From Chloroflexota bacterium (GTDB lineage Bacteria > Chloroflexota > Limnocylindria > Limnocylindrales > CSP1-4), in assembly GCA_003158495.1 (NCBI GenBank), contig PMJT01000023.1, positions 17,125 through 26,066 of the forward strand: a DNA stretch of 8,942 bases. Reading direction: 5' to 3'. The notes under the pieces were generated by a model that ran no database searches, was not told the DNA's origin, and was given only the letters and a program-made list of their open reading frames with translations. Both the position numbers and the translations under genes were made by a program. This document shows, in pieces, positions 1 to 7,500 of this stretch (position 1 is its first letter; the number at the start of each line of letters is the position of its first letter).

Positions 1-13
1 AAAGCGAGGCACC

Positions 14-982
14 ATGAATACCAACTACTCGGGGCCCACGATCCAGGTCCATGGATTGCGCAAGTCCTACGGCCGCCAGGTCGTCCTGGACGGCATCGAC
101 TTCGAGATCGCCCAGGGGACCGTCTTCTCGATGCTCGGCCCGAACGGCGCCGGCAAGACGACGACCGTGCAGATCATCTCGACCTTGATCTCCGCGGATG
201 GCGGAAGCGTCCGGGTCGCCGGACACGACCTGAGCCGGGAACCTGACGCCGTTCGCGCGGCCATTGGCGTCACGGGCCAGTTCTCCGCGGTGGACAAGTT
301 CCTCACCGGCGAGGAGAACCTCGTGCTGATGGCGGACCTCCGCCACATGGGCAAGCATGAAGGACGCCAACGCGCCGCTGAATTGCTCGATCGCTTCGAC
401 CTGGCCGAATCCGCCGGCAAACCCGTCTCCACCTACTCGGGCGGAATGCTCCGCCGTCTGGACCTGGCCATGACCCTCGTCGGCGACCCGCGGATTATCT
501 TCCTCGACGAGCCGACGGCCGGCCTGGACCCGCGCAGCCGGCGGACGATGTGGCAGATCGTCCGCGGCCTGGTCGCGAGCGGCGTCACGATCTTCCTCAC
601 CACCCAGTACCTGGAAGAGGCCGACCAGCTGGCCGATCGCATCGCCGTGCTCGACCACGGCAAGCTCGTCGCCCAGGGCACTCCGGCTGAACTGAAGCGA
701 CTCGTTCCGGGCGGCCACATCAGCCTTCAGTTTGCGGATGCGACTGTGCTCGAAAGTGCCGCCCTGGTCCTGGCTCCGAGTTCGAGAGACGACGAGGCTC
801 TCACTCTCCAGGTTCCCGGCGGCGGCGACGTCCGTTCGCTCAAGGCCATGCTCGACCACCTGCACGAAGCCGGAGTCGAGGTAGAGGGACTGACGGTCCA
901 CACGCCCGACCTCGACGACGTCTTCCTCGCCCTGACCGGGCACCCTGATAGCACAGTGCCGCGGGAGGCGGTTGCCCGATGA
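14..982 (+). CDS. DrrA-like ABC transporter ATP-binding protein (drug/antibiotic export)
   Basis: This is the cytoplasmic ATPase subunit of a two-gene ABC-2 exporter of the daunorubicin-resistance (DrrA) type, which powers efflux of drugs or lipids by a partner permease. The 322-residue length is normal for the family. Visible motifs are Walker A GPNGAGKTT (residues 42-50), Q-loop Q89, signature YSGGM (141-145), Walker B IIFLDEP (161-167) and the D-loop AGLDP. The H-loop reads TTQYLEEADQLADRI, with Gln198 where most ABC ATPases have His; I recall this as usual for DrrA. The C-terminal ~90 residues form the DrrA accessory domain, ending in a DLDDVFLALTG motif. The ATG at 14 follows a GAGG at 6-9, a rather short spacing. 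The stop overlaps the next start in ATGA, the usual drrA-drrB translational coupling, but the partner is truncated (next entry). Family assignment is secure; the substrate is unknown. Confidence 0.95.
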   Translation: MNTNYSGPTIQVHGLRKSYGRQVVLDGIDFEIAQGTVFSMLGPNGAGKTTTVQIISTLISADGGSVRVAGHDLSREPDAVRAAIGVTGQFSAVDKFLTGEENLVLMADLRHMGKHEGRQRAAELLDRFDLAESAGKPVSTYSGGMLRRLDLAMTLVGDPRIIFLDEPTAGLDPRSRRTMWQIVRGLVASGVTIFLTTQYLEEADQLADRIAVLDHGKLVAQGTPAELKRLVPGGHISLQFADATVLESAALVLAPSSRDDEALTLQVPGGGDVRSLKAMLDHLHEAGVEVEGLTVHTPDLDDVFLALTGHPDSTVPREAVAR

Positions 983-1611
983 ACGCGCTTTCCTACTCCC
1001 TCAGCGATTCGGCCACGATGCTTCGCCGGCAGCTTCGCCATATGGTCCGCTACCCATCTCTGACGATGTTCGTGGTGGGCATGCCCGTGGTCTTCCTGCT
1101 GTTGTTCGTCTTCGTGTTCGGCGGGACCCTGGGCGCAGGCCTGGGCGGTGCCGCCGTGGTTTCCGGCACGGTAGGCGGCCGGGCCGCCTACCTGGAGTAC
1201 GTGACCCTCGCAGACGCCATGGCGTTCTTCGTTGAACTCGGACTCGAGTTGGAAGCCGAGGCACCGGTCGAGGGCCGCTGGGTGGATCGCGTCGTTGGGC
1301 TCGAGGGAGTCCGGGCGGACATCGCGACGATGCGGACCCCAGACGGCCACGCACGACTCGAGCTGACCAAGTTCCACGCGCCGTCGGGTCGAGGCGGAGA
1401 CTCGGGCGCTCCGGCGAACGCGATGGGCATCCGTCATATCGCGTTCGCGGTACAGGGCATCGACGATGTCCTCGACCGCTTGCGGGCTCACGGCGCCGAA
1501 CTTGTCGGCGAGGTCGAGCAGTACGAGGACAGCTACCGGCTCTGCTACGTCCGTGGCCCCGAGGGGATCATCATCGAGCTGGCGGAGCAGATCGTTGTGA
1601 CCAGTCGATGA
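979..1611 (+). CDS. Chimeric protein: truncated DrrB-type permease N-terminus fused to a glyoxalase/VOC domain
   Basis: Residues 1-76 match the beginning of an ABC-2 permease of the DrrB type: a cytoplasmic N-terminus (RRQLRHMVRYPSL), one hydrophobic segment (about 30-50, FVVGMPVVFLLLFVFVFGG) and the family's GGTLGAGLGG and GGRAAYLEYV stretches. From about residue 77 (nt 1207) the protein becomes a vicinal-oxygen-chelate domain: DAMAFFVELGLELE, WVDRVVGLEG, RLELTKFH, MGIRHIAFAV and YVRGPEGIIIELAEQ. The VOC part lacks its first beta strand, which normally supplies the first metal ligand (HxG/HIGI-type His); the other likely ligands E128, H153 and E200 remain. A normal DrrB has about 250 residues and six membrane helices, so this protein cannot be a working permease. 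The junction is in frame. It overlaps the ATPase gene by ATGA, so it is probably translated if transcribed. It may be a non-functional fusion, a novel chimera, or an assembly join. Confidence 0.85.
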   Translation: MNALSYSLSDSATMLRRQLRHMVRYPSLTMFVVGMPVVFLLLFVFVFGGTLGAGLGGAAVVSGTVGGRAAYLEYVTLADAMAFFVELGLELEAEAPVEGRWVDRVVGLEGVRADIATMRTPDGHARLELTKFHAPSGRGGDSGAPANAMGIRHIAFAVQGIDDVLDRLRAHGAELVGEVEQYEDSYRLCYVRGPEGIIIELAEQIVVTSR

Positions 1612-1711
1612 ACGGCCCAGCGCCGGCATAAGACGGGGCGCGAGGCGAAGACAATGCTCGGCACTTGGACCAGGAGCACGCCTGAACCTCGATGGTCTGA
1701 CGATGAGCGTT

Positions 1712-2098
1712 CTATCGGATAGCCGAAGTCGCGGCGCTCCGGGTGCGCAGGATCGCCCAGCCGACGAGCACTCCAGCCACGGCCGTAAGCGCGAGGCCGG
1801 CGATGGTGACTGCCTCTTGGAACTGCGCGGTTTGCTGCGTGCTCCAGTTCGATTTGGCGATGTCGCCGGTGAAGAGCGCCGCGAGGATGGTGCCGGTAAC
1901 GGCAATGCCGAAGCCGGAGGCGACCTCGGTGGCAGTGTCGATGAGCGCCGCGCCGATCGTGGTCCGATTCTTCGGCAGGCCACGGAGCACGTTGACCCCG
2001 GCGACAACGCCGACCACGCGCATCCCAGCGGCCACGAGCACGAGTGCGATCGCGACCCACACGTATCCGAAACTGCTCAACAGGCTGTAGACGGCAAG
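1712..2098 (-). pseudogene. C-terminal remnant of an MFS drug exporter (DHA2/EmrB-QacA type)
   Basis: The minus-strand frame encodes about 128 residues resembling the last two or three membrane helices of a 14-TM MFS exporter. The features are LVAAGMRVVGVVAGVNVLRG, the loop LPKNRTTIGAALIDTATEV, a helix GFGIAVTGTILAAL, a polar loop (NWSTQQTAQFQ) and a last helix LALTAVAGVLVGWAIL before a basic tail. Full-length relatives have about 450-520 residues, so three quarters of the protein is missing. The frame is closed by TAG at 2150-2152 just upstream, and the only starts inside are non-ATG (TTG at 2080). Similarity seems to begin near 2098, only ~80 bp from the end of the peptidase gene on the same strand, so the deletion breakpoint should lie between 2098 and 2175. 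Family membership is fairly clear; I infer that it is dead. Confidence 0.75.
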
Positions 2099-2175
2099 CC
2101 CGAAAGGAAATCGCTCAACTCTGAGCGAACGCTGGTCGACACCACCGGACTATGCGCGGCTTGGACGCCGTCCGG

Positions 2176-3495
2176 CTACCACACGAACCCTGAGCCTTCC
2201 TTGTCCCGGATCGCCAGCACAAGTTGCGATTGCGGGATCACATGAATATCGCCGTTCTGGTTGCCGCCACGTCTGTTGCAGGCGCGACCGCAAGTCTCGG
2301 TATAAGTGTAAGTCGGCGGCCTGGCAGCGTTGTCGTATCCGACGATGGCAAGCGCATGCCCGATGTGCGGCGTGGCCGTCCCGTCCTGCCAATTCGGCAA
2401 CTCGAATGAGTCGACGGTGGCGATTACAGGGACGCCGTCTCTTCCGACGTCCAGCATCACGGCTGCGTTGAGGTCGCGGGCGAGCGTCGGCTCGGTCCGA
2501 ATTACAGTTGAGTAGTAGGCCTCGGGCCAGGACGACGCGTCGTGGCCCGACACTTCCCAATTGAGTCCCGCCAGGATGTTCAGTCTGGGAGTCCCGAGCG
2601 TCGGATACAGAGGCCGACCGTCCTTGGCGAAGATCGAGAGCCCCGTCGAAGTCCACGTCGCCGGTTGCGTCTTCATCGCCAGGTAGAACTCCATGCCGCG
2701 GCCGTGGGCCGTAAAGCCGCTGACGGTGTCTGATCCGGACCAGTAGGTTCCCAGCCGCTTACCGCCGGAGACCGGGATCGTCGGGCTACGGATTGGCCAG
2801 GCCACGCCCTCGGCGGCGTATGGATCCACGTAGTAGCCGGCCATCCCGGTCACGTTGGGATGGCCCATGAGCCTCTGCCAGTACCACAGGGTCACCGTCA
2901 TCGCACCGTCGCCGCAGAACTCCCAGTAGTTCAAGTTCGCGAAGTAGTTGCCTTTCTCGTCGGTGCCACTGCCGGGCACCTCAATCACCCAACGAGTCCA
3001 CGAGGTATCAAGCAACCACTTCGCGGGTACGTGAGTTCCCGTCGAGGGGTTGACCAGCGGATTAACGGACGCCGGCAGGGTGACGAACTGCCCGTTGACG
3101 ACGGCGATCCTGCCTGCCGCCTTGAGTTTCAGCCATTCGAGTGACTGCACCGGCAAGGGACGGCCGGGATCCGCCCAGTCGAGATCTGACCCTATATCTG
3201 TCTTGGGCCCGGGGCTTGGCGTGAGAAAGACGTTGATGGGCGGGATGGTCAGTGCCGCCGTCGGTTGGAGAGTCGGCTGCGACGTCGGTGATGCCGAAAG
3301 CGTGCCCGGAACCAGGTAGCCGGTCGGCGTGGCCCCAACCGTGGGAACCGCAGCGACGCGCCGACTCGCGGTCGGATATGGCGTCGGCCCCGGCAGGACC
3401 GCCGTGATAACCACGGCCGAAACGAGCGCGCTCGCCAGCGAGATCGCCACGAAGGCAGTAGCGAAACGAATTGCAGACATGTGTGACCGTCTCAT
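2176..3495 (-). CDS. Exported or membrane-anchored C39-like (papain-fold) cysteine peptidase
   Basis: The start is taken as the ATG at 3495 (MRRSHMSAIR), giving 439 residues; ATG 3480 (MSAIR) is equally possible. The frame runs on upstream to 3645, but an N-terminal signal or anchor beginning near residue 1 fits best. Residues ~8-35 form a hydrophobic helix after basic residues. A Pro/Thr/Ser-rich linker follows (~36-100; PTSQPTLQPTAAL, LTPSPGPK). The catalytic domain carries the Cys box NYWEFCGDGAMTVTLWYWQ (Cys194) and the His box GHALAIVGYD (His380), the order and context of C39-like/BtrH-type papain-fold peptidases. An aromatic-rich middle (YYVDPYAAEGVAWPIR, GKRLGTYWSG) separates them. After the His box comes TETCGRACNRRGG, with Cys402 and Cys406 perhaps forming a disulfide, and then a GDIHVI strand. 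The role is presumably extracellular proteolysis or surface processing; no substrate is evident. No ABC transporter fusion is present, so it is not a bacteriocin-leader exporter. No clear Shine-Dalgarno is seen. Confidence 0.85.
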   Translation of the reverse strand: MRRSHMSAIRFATAFVAISLASALVSAVVITAVLPGPTPYPTASRRVAAVPTVGATPTGYLVPGTLSASPTSQPTLQPTAALTIPPINVFLTPSPGPKTDIGSDLDWADPGRPLPVQSLEWLKLKAAGRIAVVNGQFVTLPASVNPLVNPSTGTHVPAKWLLDTSWTRWVIEVPGSGTDEKGNYFANLNYWEFCGDGAMTVTLWYWQRLMGHPNVTGMAGYYVDPYAAEGVAWPIRSPTIPVSGGKRLGTYWSGSDTVSGFTAHGRGMEFYLAMKTQPATWTSTGLSIFAKDGRPLYPTLGTPRLNILAGLNWEVSGHDASSWPEAYYSTVIRTEPTLARDLNAAVMLDVGRDGVPVIATVDSFELPNWQDGTATPHIGHALAIVGYDNAARPPTYTYTETCGRACNRRGGNQNGDIHVIPQSQLVLAIRDKEGSGFVW

Positions 3496-3816
3496 CAGTC
3501 GATTGTAGGGAGGTCGAGAGATCCCATCTTTGGTCGCGGTCAAGACTGGTCCACGGCCTTCATTCATGGCTGCGGCGACCATTGCTTCGTCCGCCGCCGG
3601 CTCGCCGTCCGTTCGCAGGACTCGCGTGGCGGCTGATCGCCACAACTTCAGCGAGCCAGACTGGGCGGAGATCCGCTGCGAGCGTCGTCAGGCGAGGGAG
3701 TCCGCGAGACTCGACGCACGCGCGACGGTCACCCCGCCACGCATCGGACCCATGCGCTATCGATGCTCCCATGCTCGGCCTGCGGTCGCAGGCTCATCGG
3801 GGACACCGGCCGCTAA

Positions 3817-4038
3817 CGCCACACGGAGCCGTGCGAGGCCTTCGTCGCCGATTATCACCCGCCGGCCAAGGCGATACGCGCGCAGCACCGCCGTACGCCT
3901 GGTCACAGCTATCAGGCCGCCGAGTATGAGCACGTCGTGGGCAACATCCTCAAGCGTGTGTCGCTCGGAGCCGACGCGATCGCCGAAGTAATGACAGGGC
4001 AGGGGACCGCCCGCGTCTGCTTCCCAATCGAAGCGTGA
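3817..4038 (+). pseudogene. Possible degraded coding remnant, family unknown
   Basis: This open stretch has no ATG near its 5' end and is preceded in frame by TAA (3814-3816). Its translation includes CEAFVADYHPPAKAIRAQH, SYQAAEYEHVVGNILKRV and LGADAIAEVMTG, which look more protein-like than the alternative frames. The same frame upstream of the TAA reads CSACGRRLIGDTGR, with a CxxC knuckle. It could be a broken gene, or a chance frame. I do not recognise a family. Confidence 0.2.
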
Positions 4039-4083
4039 CTAGGTTCCCTTTGCCCCAACCCTCAGTCCGAGTCTCTCTGCTGA

Positions 4084-4099
4084 GGAAGGCTGGCCTTCC
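4084..4099. repeat. 16-bp inverted repeat
   Basis: GGAAGGC and GCCTTCC flank a 2-base centre (TG), making a near-perfect dyad suitable for a short hairpin or a protein-binding site. It lies in the gene-poor region and is the first of three structured elements within about 170 bp. Confidence 0.55.
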
Positions 4100-4142
4100 G
4101 AATTGCCGGCAGGTCGCTCAGCTAGTCCTCACCGCTTCGGCC

Positions 4143-4177
4143 GAGCCCTTTAGCGGCAGCTCGTCGCCGCTCGGCTC
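4143..4177. repeat. Strong imperfect stem-loop
   Basis: GAGCC (4143-4147) pairs with GGCTC (4173-4177), and AGCGGC (4152-4157) pairs with GCCGCT (4166-4171), around an 8-base loop. An unpaired CTTT on the left faces a single C on the right. Three T residues follow. It could be a weak terminator or part of a structured RNA; the T tract is too short to call an intrinsic terminator. Confidence 0.5.
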
Positions 4178-4225
4178 TTTCCGCGCGGGCGACTCGCGGC
4201 CCGTATGTCGCATCTCTGGCTAAAA

Positions 4226-4256
4226 GCGGCCGACGGGGCCAACGTAGGCCGGCCGC
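4226..4256. repeat. GC-rich stem-loop with one bulge
   Basis: GCGGCC (4226-4231) pairs with GGCCGC (4251-4256), and inner GGCC (4237-4240) pairs with GGCC (4247-4250), around loop AACGTA. A 5-base bulge (GACGG) lies on the left arm. No T-run follows, so it is not a classical intrinsic terminator. Confidence 0.5.
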
Positions 4257-4301
4257 CTGTAGACATGTCTGCGTATTGATCGTCAGCTCATCATCAGCAC
4301 G

Positions 4302-4350
4302 CCAACCAGGCCAACCAGGCCAACCAGGCCAACCAAGCCAACCAGGCCAG
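4302..4350. repeat. 9-bp tandem repeat, CCAACCAGG unit, five copies plus a partial
   Basis: Copies begin at 4302, 4311, 4320, 4329 and 4338. Four are identical and the fourth reads CCAACCAAG; a four-base partial copy (CCAG) follows at 4347. The unit is a multiple of three, so a translated frame would give repeating Ala-Asn-Gln on the plus strand or Trp-Leu-Ala on the minus strand, but no convincing gene covers it. It is a short variable-number repeat about 230 bp upstream of the regulator gene. Confidence 0.9.
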
Positions 4351-4582
4351 GGGCCGCCGGCCGAGCAGCTCGGCGGGACGTAGGTGAACGAACCCGGAGT
4401 CGAGCCAAGGGTCAGCCTGCCCTTGCGGGCCTGACTGACGACGACAGTCGAGCTGCCGACATTGACAAGGGCGAGGATACTTCAGCCTGAAGTCGATAGC
4501 GGCGATCGACCCCGTCATCGAAGGATAGGAAGCTGCCCCGACGGCGTTGATGGCGAGCTGATCGACCAGACGCGAGAATGCG

Positions 4583-7500
4583 TTGTTACACAAGTCCCGG
4601 GACTTGACACGTTTCATCGATCGAACCAACGAACTCGATCGGCTGTTGAGTGCCCTGCAGAAGGTCATGTCCGGCCAGCCCCGGCTGACCCTGGTCTGCG
4701 GAGAGGCGGGCGTGGGCAAGAGTCGTCTGCTCGCCGAGTTCGCAGAGACGGCGCGGGCAGCAGACGCCATCGTGACACAGGGCGCCTGCTGCGAGCTCGC
4801 CGCCGGCGGTCTGCCGTATGCGCCGCTCGTTTCAGCTCTGGGCGGCTTGGTCGGCTGCCTCGACTCCACAGCGCGTGAATGGCTCGGCGAGCCGGCGAGA
4901 GCACCCCTCAGGCGACTCGTTCCAGAGCTGGCGCTACCGACAGAGTCGATCGCGCCTACCGTGGAGGGCGACATCCGGCCTGCATTGTTCGATGCCGCCT
5001 GTGGACTCGTGTCGCGAGCGTCGGCCGACCGGACTGTCTTCCTTGTAATCGAGGACCTTCATTGGGCCGATCGCTCGACCCTGGACATGTTGCGATACCT
5101 CTTGACCACGACGCGCAACTGCAGGCTTCTGCTGGTGGCCACGGTCCGCACCGACCGACTGTCGCCCGAAATCGAGTCCACGCTGGCCGAATACGGTCGC
5201 GATCCGAAGGCGGACCGAATCGATCTCGGCAGGCTCGATTGGGCGCAGACGGGAGCTTTGATCGAGGGGATCGTCGGGGTCGCGCCCTCAGTGAAACTGC
5301 TCAACCGCATCTACGAGCGGTCTGAGGGCAACCCATTCTTTGCGAAAGAGCTCCTCGCCGCCGGACCCGACGCACTAGCCATCACGCCTGGTCTGAGACA
5401 GGTGGCCCTGGACCGCGTCCAAGCGCTGTCCGCCCCGGCGCAGCGACTGGTGAGGACGGTCGCGGCAGCAGGCAGATCGGTTGATCATGAACGGCTGCGG
5501 ACGGTCAGCGATATGGCGGATGACGACCTCATCGATGGCTTGATGGAGGCGGTCCGGGGAGATGTGCTTGTGGCGGAGCCCGGCTCGGAGTGCTACGCGT
5601 TTCGCCACGCGTTGGTTCGAGAGGTAGTGTACGAGGACACACTGCCGGGCGAACGCCAGCGACTCCACCGCGCCCATGGCGCTTTCCTTGCCTCGGAGGA
5701 GCCACAGGACGCGGCCGGCCTCGCTGAGCTCGCGCACCACTTCGATCGGGGACGCTTGCTGCGCCAGGCCGTCGACGCATATGTGCGGGCTGCAGCTGCC
5801 GCGGAGGAAGTGAGTGCCTATCCGGAGGCCCTCTCGCACCTCGCGCGCGCGATCGAGCTGCTGCCGGCCGCGGGGAGACGGCGCGGCGAGAGCCAGGATG
5901 CTCCGGACGTGGCAGCAATCTATGAGCGGGCTGCGCGAAACGCGTACGTAACGGGCGATCCCGAGCGAGCCGTGGCGTTGCAGGAGGCGACCCTAGACGG
6001 CGTCGATCGCGCCGCCGATCCGGAGACCGCTGCGCTGCGCCTGGAGCGATTGGGGGAGTATCTCTGGTCGTCGGGCAGGGTTGAGCGAGCTCTCGCGGTC
6101 ACAGCCGAGGCAGCGGCCTCGGTCGCCAACCTTGCTCCATCCCCAGCCTCCGCCCGCGTTCTGGCCTCGCGAGCCCGGATACTCGTTCTCTCGAAACACT
6201 GGCAAGAAGCCAACCGGACGGCTCGAAAGGCTCTGCGAGTCGCTCGAGATACCGGAGCCATGGCCGAAGAGGGTCGAGCGCTTGGCTCTCTCGGGGCATG
6301 CCGCGCCCGCACCGACATCGAGGCCGGGCTTGCAGATCTGACCGAGGCGATCGCGATTTCCGCGGCAATGGGTGATGGCGAGGCAGTGCTCAATCACCAC
6401 AAGACCATTGCCGTCGCATTGGATCGGGTTGGTGACCACGCAAGGCTGGCCGAAGCCCTGGCTGAGGCCCTGCAGGCCGTTGACCGGCTCGGCGGCGCGC
6501 TTCCGATCGCCATTATCCTGCTGGCGGATGTGGCTCAGATACTCATCGAAGCGTGCGAATGGGACAGGTCCGACACTCTGATAGCACGGGCCTTAGGGCT
6601 CGCCGGTAAGGGAGTCGAAAACAGCGAGGCGCATTTCGCCGCGGCTCGTCTCGCGTCCTGCCGAGGGCTATCAGGGGATGCGATAGCCCACCTGGAAGCC
6701 TGCTGGCCGTTCGACGAAGTGTCTGTCCCCGAACGCCACGCAGCCGTTCGAGCGGAGATCCTGGTGAATGAGGGAAGATGGCTTGAGGCTCGTGAACAGG
6801 TCACTGCCGGTCTGGCCAGTTGCAGATCGCTTACGGCTCTGGCGCACCTGGTCGAAGCCGGTTTGCGCGCCGAAGCCGAACTCGCCGCCGTAGCTCGTCT
6901 CCATCGCGATGAGACCGGCCTGGAGAACGCGACCGCGTCTGCGCGACGTCTGGCCGGGCACCTGGACGAGCCGGCCAACACGCCATGGGCCGGGTCGACC
7001 GCCTGGTACTTGTATGCCAGGGCGCTGTGTGATGCCGAGATGTCGCGTATGCTCGATCGGCCAGACCCCGCGGCCTGGCGCTCTGTTATTGAGATAGCCG
7101 AAACGATGGAGGCGCCCTACCGGACGATCTACCCGCGGGTGCGCCTCGCCGAAGCACTGCTCGAAAGGTCGACTCACATCGAACCGCGGGTTGTCGGTGC
7201 CAGCTCTTCGGCAGCCCGCGCTGAGGGAGCGGCCCAGCTGCAGGGGGCATACGCAATCGCCGCCCGGATAGGCGCGCGGCCATATGTCGAACTCGCTCTT
7301 GGGCTCGGCGCGCGCAGCCGCATTCCACTCGTTGAAACGCTTGTTGCTCAACCGGTGGCAGAGAAGCCGACGCTACCCGCAGCCGAGGTTGAGCTTGCGC
7401 GCCTTGGCCTGAGCCCTCGCGAGATCGAGGTTCTCGGAGTTCTTAGCGAGGGTCGCACGAACCGCCAGATAGCTCAGGCCCTGTTCATCCAGGAGAAGAC

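Larger units (their letters stand above)
3496..4582. other. Gene-poor region of ~1.09 kb with degraded reading frame, dyads and a tandem repeat
   Basis: I see no convincing gene here. Open frames exist on both strands, but their translations are Arg/Ser/Ala-rich in the manner of out-of-frame GC-rich DNA. The best candidate remnant is a plus-strand frame at 3817-4038 (73 codons after a TAA) with a normal-looking composition (AAEYEHVVGNILKRVSLGAD). Just upstream of its TAA the same frame reads CSACGRRLIGDTGR, like half of a zinc ribbon. Further right are three strong dyads (4084-4099, 4143-4177, 4226-4256), a 9-bp tandem repeat (4302-4350) and a perfect palindrome (4591-4606) at the edge of the next gene. 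The region must contain the start signals for the divergent peptidase and regulator genes, but I could not identify convincing -35/-10 boxes. Confidence 0.5.

Noticed and set aside
727..2007. Minus-strand frame of 426 codons over the ATPase, fusion gene and MFS remnant
   Set aside because: It overlaps two well-supported plus-strand genes; its translation is Arg/Ser/Pro-rich with no recognisable domain.
3530..3991. Plus-strand frame of 153 codons in the gene-poor region
   Set aside because: The composition is Arg/Ser/Ala-rich without hydrophobic periodicity, and it overlaps the upstream region of the peptidase gene.
4108..4130. tRNA-like stretch (GTCGCTCAGCTAGTCCTC, like a D-arm)
   Set aside because: No matching acceptor stem, anticodon arm or GTTCGA T-loop at the right distances.
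4035..4223. Plus-strand frame of 62 codons
   Set aside because: It spans two of the stem-loops, has no ribosome-binding site and matches no family I know.
4302..4350. CRISPR-like array
   Set aside because: The unit is 9 bp with no spacers; it is a simple tandem repeat.
4566..4572. Third CCAGACG, possibly another copy of the paired element
   Set aside because: Flanking bases do not match the TAGGNATTCC or CCACGATC blocks at the required spacing.
4604..4609. TTGACA resembling a -35 box
   Set aside because: No -10-like sequence follows at 16-18 bp, and it lies inside the regulator coding sequence.
4294..4974. Minus-strand frame of 226 codons with Trp-Leu-Ala repeats
   Set aside because: The WLA repeat is the 9-bp tandem repeat read in frame. 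The rest lies antisense to the regulator's ATPase domain and looks like shadow sequence.
6671..7351. Minus-strand frame of 226 codons inside the regulator gene
   Set aside because: It is antisense to the conserved, continuous regulator frame; no motif or start signal was seen.
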